In this document: positions 57,677 through 64,000 of the stretch, piece after piece | Numbering within the stretch: position 1 is the first letter of the stretch | Layout of the letters: each line of letters opens with the position of its first letter | Assembly: GCF_902459465.1 (NCBI RefSeq) | Contig: NC_047065.1 | Location: forward strand, 10,960,170-11,024,169 | Length of the DNA: 64,000 nucleotides | From: Asterias rubens | Lineage: Eukaryota > Echinodermata > Asteroidea > Forcipulatida > Asteriidae | Direction of reading: 5' to 3' | The notes under the pieces: model-generated | Told to the model about the DNA's origin: nothing | Database searches by the model: none | The model's input: only the letters and a program-made list of their open reading frames with translations | Made by a program: the position numbers and the translations under genes

Positions 57677-59688
57677 TTAGTGTTTCTTCCACATTAATAC
57701 AAAGCACGGATGACCATTGCATTCGTAACCGACAATAATTTTGGGTCTAAACCGAAGTCCTCTGAACATGTAGCTTTGCTGTGCAAGTTCATTGTGTCTC
57801 ACATCTGTCTGTACTTGCCACTTGACCGCCTTCCCCGGAGTGAAGACAGCTGAAAATAAGACCTGCCCAAGATGGACGTAGGAGTCTAGGTACTCCAGAA
57901 CCCTGTCCATATTTGCATTAGTCCTGATTTGTAATTGAAGTTCCTCCATCGTAAGGTTATCATAGGAGGTCCAAGACTTCACCTTCGCTGTGTTCAAAGA
58001 GTAAGTGAAATGTCTCACTCCGTCTAGTGAAGCGACACTTTGAATTGAAGGAACATAGTTCTGCGCGTTGAGAGAGGCAGTAGACTCTCTTAATGTCCCA
58101 CCTAGCCTGTAAGTATTGTTTGATGGAGTCTTGCTGAAAGTAGCTGTGAAGCGGATCTGTCCGCTGTAATGGAAGCTACTGTAGCTGGTCACGAAGTTGA
58201 GAAAGAAGCCTTCTATAAGGTTGTCCAGGTTGATCTTGTAAAGCTCTGTGCTAGTCACACCGTTAGCAAGTTTATGTGATGTAAAGTTTCCATTGGTTTG
58301 TCTTTGAAAAACAGCAGCAATGTACGTTTTGTGATTGACATTGTAAGCATTGATCCATTCAGGGTAATAGTAGAGACGGGAAACGGCTTCGACTAGGAGA
58401 GGGAATTGATTCTCTCCAATTTTAGAGTTCATGAGAGTGTAGTGTCTCCAGCTTCCTCTGGCGAGATACTCCCCGCAGTCTTCTATCAGAAGGTTCTCAC
58501 TGGGCCACTCTGTCATTGAAGACATCATTCCACCGAATACCTGCTGCAGATTCTTGCGGTTATTGTCACTTAGGATTACGATCCAACTCCGAGAGTCCGA
58601 TTTGTGTTTCCTGCCAAACCTGGATTTGGTAATTTGAGATTCCTGGTGGAAGAGCATTATCTCGTTATCGTGAGAATCCCCCTGCTGCCACCAAGCCTGA
58701 TTGTTGTTGACATGAACCCCGATGCCATGCCATGTATCTCTGTGTTCGGATGCAGGTGGGTTTGGATGCTTGGTCAGGAGTTTGAGAGAGTCCGAGTTGA
58801 GAACCATTCCCGATGTTAGACCTGTAACGAATCGCATCAAATCGTAGGTGGTTGACCACCACCCAAGGGATGAATCTAACAGATTGTATGACATTGTGTT
58901 ACTATTGAGACCGTCACCATCAGTTAGAGGGATGTTTCCTTCGGTGAAGCTGACCGCTGGGACGTGGTTGTTGTGTCCAGCTTCTATCAACCGATGAGGA
59001 CCAATCCTTGTCCTCCACATCCCGAGTGGTTTAAGTACCTGTGCCCGAACAAATGAGACATATTTATCCTTGCTGATTGTCTCAATCACACGGCCTAGGA
59101 CACAGTATCCAAAATTTGAATATTCATATTTTATCCCTGGGGCGCGGCTTAGTGGTTGTCTCATCATGTAAGAGATGACGTCAGAAGGTGTAAGGTCACG
59201 GTTCAAGTCCATCTCATCGGCAATGTTAACCACGTCGTGACCTCTTGAAAGATACACAGAGTTCATCATGGGGTCATAGAGCCGGGAAGTAGTCTGGCTC
59301 CAGCCTGCTGTATGGTGTAGTAAGTGTTCCACAGTGATGTCATAGAGACGTGGATCCACACGTCTTCCGTCATCAGATGCAGGTTGAAATGAAGTCAGGA
59401 TACCGTCCGGGCCGAACACTGTGTCTGACAAGTGCAAGTCGCCGAGCTCTACCAGTTTGAGGACTGCCACTGCCGTGATGGTCTTGGACAGGCTCGAGAT
59501 GGGTTGGAGGGTGGTTGGTTTCATTGGGGCGCCCTCATCCGTTTGTCCGTAACCTTGTGTGTAGACAACCCGGTCACCATGAGCCACACCGAGGGTGGCA
59601 CCGGCGTAGTGGTTGTCTTTCAGAAATGTCAGCACCTGCTGATCCAGATCTCGAGTTTCAGGAAAGGTTTCCTCAGTTGTATCAATAT
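57677..59688 (-). CDS. Beta-lactamase-like serine hydrolase with C-terminal tandem repeats (3' exon)
   Basis: A single large terminal exon. A strong acceptor (tttgtctttttatgcag) ends at 59689, so the coding exon starts DIDTTEETFPETRD in phase 1. The 15 residues the ORF adds upstream are intron, and the true N-terminus (perhaps a signal peptide) is in an unseen exon. Numbered from the 685-residue ORF, the class C/LACTB-type fold shows S81-L-S-K84 (SxxK nucleophile motif), Y205-S-N207 (YxN) and HTAGW (141-145). The last ~230 residues hold about three repeats with the pattern xPxxIxxYxxxGxxxFxxxxxxK (457-478, 560-581, 662-684), like the bacterial tandem repeat domains found beside such hydrolases. 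The substrate is unknown: peptide, ester or D-amino-acid bonds are all possible. Confidence 0.85.
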
Positions 59689-59699
59689 CTGCATAAAAA

Positions 59700-61501
59700 G
59701 ACAAAATATACATAATGTTGTTTTTGTGTAACAATTAATACAAACCGAAGAAAGTCCATACCGGGTAAGTGCTATCAATCTTTGCAAAAGAAAGATAACA
59801 CAGAGTAGGGATAATATGACCTAATTGTACAAATGAATTTATGTATTCATCTATAAAATAGTCAGATTGCTCGTCGTCAGTCCAAATGTGGCATATGCTT
59901 TGTGTTCGCCTGAAAGCCTATTATTGCAAAATGTATAGGCATGTGAAGTACTCCCTGATTTCAAACAAGAATTTTACTAAAATAGATACAATGCATGCTT
60001 ACAATGCTGGAGGAAGGGGCTGTCAGAATGCAGTAGGATCAATGTTCCAGAAAGCTTAGGTCAAGTTAGTAATACAGTAGTGTAATGAGTAAACTGCCTA
60101 AGGGTGGCTTCCGCATACGTGTTGACACGATACTTCAAATCCAAGTAAAAATCATCACTACAGAGAAATTAAAAGGGACAGGAATCCCTCGTGTTGGTTT
60201 CGGCTCCCATCAATGCCAGTTAGCTTGAGGAGCTCCGATATTGTTTAACCCACTCCAGTGACCCGAGGTATTCGTTGTTGTAACCCGTTAAGGGCTTCGG
60301 TGTTCGGGGCGTTGGGAAAGGAAAATATTTTGTTTGAGGGCCACACTTTGTGAGAGTTTGAATGGCGATGAAAAGTTTGGATTAAAGGTATGATGTATTG
60401 TGTTTATTAGCAGGGCTCGGAAAACCTGCACGAGCAAAGGTGGAATTGTCCCTTGGTTTAATTGGGGGGAACATCATAAACATATTTTTCAAAAGACCCT
60501 TTTTCTTGCGTTGATGTTAAACCCTTGAGGCTATTTATTAAAAATCCCACACTACACCAAAATGCACAACGGCGGTTAAGCTGCCCTTACTCTGTGGTTT
60601 GAGGGTTGATGAGCGAAAGGCAGCGGATGGAAATGACCGACCTCTATCACTAGAAACCAAAAAGCAAAAGAAACCTAAAAGCAAGTTCGATCAAAAATGC
60701 TGTGTCAATATAGAGCTTGCTGGTCACTGAAAAATAAACAGTTTTCCAGGCCTACATATCACTTTATGAAACTGTGAGCACATGAACAAATACTGGTTGT
60801 ATTTGCGTAATAACCAACTTCACTTCTAGCTGTTCGACAAGTGTACGTGTATAATATTAGGAAATTTCGTTTTTTTTTTTTTGCTGCAATCCATTGAAAA
60901 CGAAATATATCGTATAGAATGGCCAGGAAATTAACTGAAATATGAGCTGGCCATAGTTATCATTTTCAAATACATCGACAAGTTGTGAATTGTGATCGTT
61001 GCAGGTTGAAGCTTTACAACTGATAGCGATGGTGGTACAATGCACTCCCTGACGATCGTTTTAAAACATTCCCATGTCCTTCCTATGACCTTCCGAGATA
61101 ATTGTAACAAAAAAGAGGAAGCCCATTTGACATAATACAATGAATAATTCATCTATACCGACAATCAGTGAACCGTAGTTCCAGGTCGACTTTTTACTAA
61201 CTCGAAGAAATTGTAGGTAGGTTGAACAAATATTGGTTTTTTTGTTGTTATATCCTATTACCAGCTGTAGAAGGTGTGTAATGGTATCAGGAAGGCCCAA
61301 TATGGGGACAGGGCAGGTAATGTACCCACTTCCCCTTTCATTTCCCTTCTGGTTCACAAATTTGTCATGAAACATGGGATCAACTTCGTTTCATTCTTGT
61401 ATTGAGGGAGAGCACCTTTTGGTAATCACTCTTAAAATTAAAGGCATTCGTGTTACTGTAAGAGAGAGCTTTGATTTGGGAGGTCTAATTGTGATAAAGA
61501 T
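59700..61501. other. Unassigned; expected upstream intron of the hydrolase gene
   Basis: I searched the minus strand for a first exon with a signal-peptide-like ORF and found none convincing. Nothing else recognised. Confidence 0.4.
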
Positions 61502-61955
61502 TTAAAGGCAGTGGACACTATTGGTAATTACTCAAAATAGTTGTTAGCATAAAACCCTACTTGGTAACGAGTAATGGAGAGCTGTTGATAAGTATACAAC
61601 ATTGTGAGAAACGGCTCCCTCTTAAGTAACGTAGTTTTCAAAAAGAAGTAATTTTCCACGAATTTGATTTCGAGACCTCAGAATTAGATTTTGAGGTCTC
61701 GAAATCAAGCATCTGGAAGCACACCACTTCGTGTGACAAGGGTGTTTTTTCTTCGACGACGAATTGAGCTCAATCTTTCACAGGTGTGTTTTGTGCATAT
61801 GTTGAGATACATTAAGTGAGAAGACTCAGAGTGTTTGACAACTACCAATAGTGTCAAGTGTCTTGTAGACATTTTCACAGGTTTGTTAATTTGTGTATAT
61901 GTTGAGATACACCAAGTGAGAAGACTCAGAGTCTTTGACAATTACCACTGTACAG
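61502..61955 (-). mobile_element. TTAA-type element with a partly duplicated right end
   Basis: Starts ttaaaggcagtggacactat and reaches accaatagtgtcaagtgtct at ~61860. The last ~90 bp (ttttcacaggtttgttaatt ... gtctttgacaattacca) then appear again to 61950. Confidence 0.85.
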
Positions 61956-62343
61956 AAACTTGATTAGAGCATGAGGCAGACCAACAGCAGCTTTCGAAAT
62001 AAAGAATTTTCAAAATCATTTCACTTTGAAGTTATGTGGTTCTGGAAAACGATATTACAACAGTACTATCTGCGTTTATCCCCCAACCCAAAAGACAAAA
62101 TGTGAATCTGAGAAACATGACTGTCAGAAACGTTTCTGGGACTGTGCAGTCCAATTACATATTACTCATTCCTGGTCAAAACCGCTCTGGATTTTCGGCA
62201 ACATCTCAAAAAACGTTACCACATTTTGAAATAATACTATTTTGCACAAGTTTAGTGATTGTATATAAAATTATCTGCATTTATCTGCAGTTAAACAATC
62301 AAGCGGTTCTTAACACAAAGTAGGGCCCTGTTAGCCTTTCCCT
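61956..62343. other. Unassigned spacer
   Basis: No gene or repeat recognised. Confidence 0.35.
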
Positions 62344-62860
62344 TTAAAGGCACTGGGCAACTTTAACAATCGTCAAAGACCAGTCTTCTCACTTGGTGTA
62401 TCTCAACATTATGCATAAAATAACAAACCTGTGAACATTTGAACTCAATTGGTTGTCGAAGTTGCAAGAGAATAATGGAAGAAACAAAAGCCCTTGTCGC
62501 ACAAGTTGTGTGCTTTAAGATGCTTGAATTCGAGACCTCAGCATTCAGAGTTACTTGTTTGTCGATAGAAGCTTTGGCTTAGATTTTCAAAATAAAATTA
62601 GCAAGGTTTGCTGTTTTTTTAAAACCTTTAATGTGGAGATTTAGGGCTGCAATAAGATTGTGGTATTAGGATTTACTGTTAGAGAGAACTTTGATTTGGG
62701 AGGTCTATTGTGATAAAGAGTTAAGCTTCTGAAGTGAAGACTTGTGTTTGAAAGCTCCAAGACTCCATAACAGAGTCTCACTGAGGGTTTTTGATCATTG
62801 ACAAACAAGTAACTCTGAATGCTGAGGTCTCGAATTCAAGCATCTGAAAGCATCAAGTAG
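62344..62860 (+). mobile_element. TTAA-type element rearranged into a fold-back
   Basis: The left half runs from ttaaaggcactgggcaactt to tgcttgaattcgagacctca. A perfect 43-bp inverted repeat (62523-62565 with 62799-62841) follows, enclosing ~230 bp of foreign sequence, and the right half then continues for only ~20 bp. Confidence 0.75.
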
Positions 62861-63935
62861 TTTGGGGTTATAGTTGGACACAGTAATCCTATCCCATTTT
62901 GATTAAGTGAAGCTAAGCTAATCCGTTAAGGAGCTTGGATGATGGGTCTGACACCAAATGAAGCATCTCATCCTAGGGGATTTGAATGGGCGGGACCCAT
63001 GGTTTAGTGCACAGAAGAGGTTGATGCAGAGGGTTTTATGTTGATCTATGGTTGACTGACGGATGACTGTCATTCTCATCACCCACAGGGCAATCCAGAA
63101 GGAACCTAGCCTTGATGAAGGCGCTCCAGCCAGCCGCGACCTGCATAATCCGAGTCCCCAACACTGAATTCCGCCAGCGCATATGCCCCCATACATCACA
63201 CAAAGCGTGCATTTAAGTACATCGTACGGTACATGCACCGGGCCGGGGAAACATTACGCCAAAGCCTTGAATCAAGGCTACAAGCAACCCAGTTTACTCT
63301 CAGCTGAGCGTATAACTCATAAACCATTCTTAGCGGCAAAGGGGACTGCAGCGTGACGTGCCAACTTAAAGATTAAGATTCGTATTGATAAGCGAAGCCC
63401 AACAAAAACACCGAAGGCGAAGCTTGGGCAACATTGGTAGCAATCCCTCCTTTACTGTGTGTTTCCTTGCAGTCTGTAACAGTAGACAGTTCTAAGCTCA
63501 ACCCCTCTTTCGACCTGAGCCCTGTAGTGGGGGGTTTTGCACCCACGGCATAATACCCTCTGGGAAGTTGTGGCAGTGTGTGATTGTCCTTCGTTAAATC
63601 CCACCATTACCGAGCTGTTGTTACTGTGTTTATCACAACAAAAACGGCCCCGGTATTAACAATCGGCCGGATTTACAGGGATATAGTTTCAATTGTTGAA
63701 ATCGCAGTTCCTTTGACACAATCTCAATTCTGTCCAGTTTCGTGCTTTCGTTAGCCGACTGTTATCGGGTTTATAATTATAGCACAGCCCACTATGATTA
63801 TGAACCTTGTGTAGATAACGAAGTTATTCACTTCCCCTGATCTCAGTTTATTTCAAACAATTTTAATTTCGATTTTAGCCTTCGAGAAAGACTCTGCTAG
63901 GATCTCAATAATTATTCACTTCACCTAATCTCGGT
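62861..63935. other. Unassigned; moderately CpG-rich 63080-63480
   Basis: The GC level is above the local average (cgaccgg-, gccggcc-like strings), which might mark a promoter or an older gene. An acceptor-like acccacag at ~63089 leads to no long ORF. The 106-aa minus-strand ORF here is not recognisable. Confidence 0.35.
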
Positions 63936-64000
63936 ATAAAGGGAAGGTACACGTTTGGTAATTACTCAAAACAAATGTTAACTTAAAAACTGACTTGGTA
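63936..64000 (-). mobile_element. TTAA-type element, cut by the window edge
   Basis: ataaagggaaggtacacgtt then tggtaattactcaaaac and ttggta. This is the cacgtttgg subfamily, running off the end. Confidence 0.75.

Noticed and set aside
62918..63238. 106-aa minus-strand ORF as a reverse-transcriptase remnant
   Set aside because: I looked for RT or endonuclease motifs and found none; similarity was only an impression.

Overview
This is eukaryotic, metazoan nuclear DNA, AT-rich and dominated by repeats, with sparse spliced genes (GT-AG introns with polypyrimidine tracts, AATAAA signals). I infer a deuterostome invertebrate, most likely an echinoderm and possibly a starfish. The reason is the many copies of a TTAA-bounded inverted-repeat element starting AAGGCAGTGGACACTATTGG, plus elements ending in GGGCCCAATTTCAT; I remember both types from echinoderm assemblies but cannot check this here. 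Nothing bacterial or viral is evident.

Layout. 1-12660: a higher-order tandem array of ten complete 0.8-1.6 kb units plus an eleventh, partial unit that runs into single-copy sequence. Each unit carries a 29-bp minisatellite directly behind exon-like splice acceptors. 12542-13860: two candidate terminal exons of a transcript and a poly(A) signal. 13860-14965: a 51/59-bp satellite. 15640-16230: three tandem copies of a mobile element. 17080-18300: a decayed ~215-bp tandem array split by a mobile element. 19500-26020: a plus-strand spliced gene for a coiled-coil protein I do not recognise, with three clean phase-0 internal exons and a last exon that looks frameshifted. A G-rich minisatellite lies in its candidate first intron. 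26.1-29.7 kb: repeats, including a hairpin-rich 162-bp array. 29.7-31.7 kb: weak exons and an 840-bp inverted-repeat element holding an 89-aa minus-strand ORF. 31.7-33.1 kb: a second array of the same G-rich minisatellite. 33.4-38.1 kb: a tRNA-derived SINE, then a ~4.3-kb inverted repeat with a near-perfect 609-bp tandem duplication in one arm. 38.2-39.8 kb: minus-strand exons, namely a coiled-coil exon and a TRPC-type ion-channel exon with a 1-bp frameshift. 41.86-42.75 kb: an intact sulfotransferase-like P-loop gene. 45.5-50.0 kb: a 4.5-kb transposon with 281-bp terminal inverted repeats and an apparent 8-bp target duplication, like Mutator-type elements. 50-57.6 kb: short inverted-repeat elements, a SINE and unique DNA. 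57.68-59.69 kb (minus): a large exon for a secreted-type serine beta-lactamase-like hydrolase with C-terminal tandem repeats. 59.7-64 kb: mostly unassigned, with more element copies.

The genes do not form an obvious pathway. The window reads as a gene-poor, transposon-rich stretch where inverted-repeat elements have been inserted, nested, duplicated in tandem and folded back, with a few genes and gene fragments between them.
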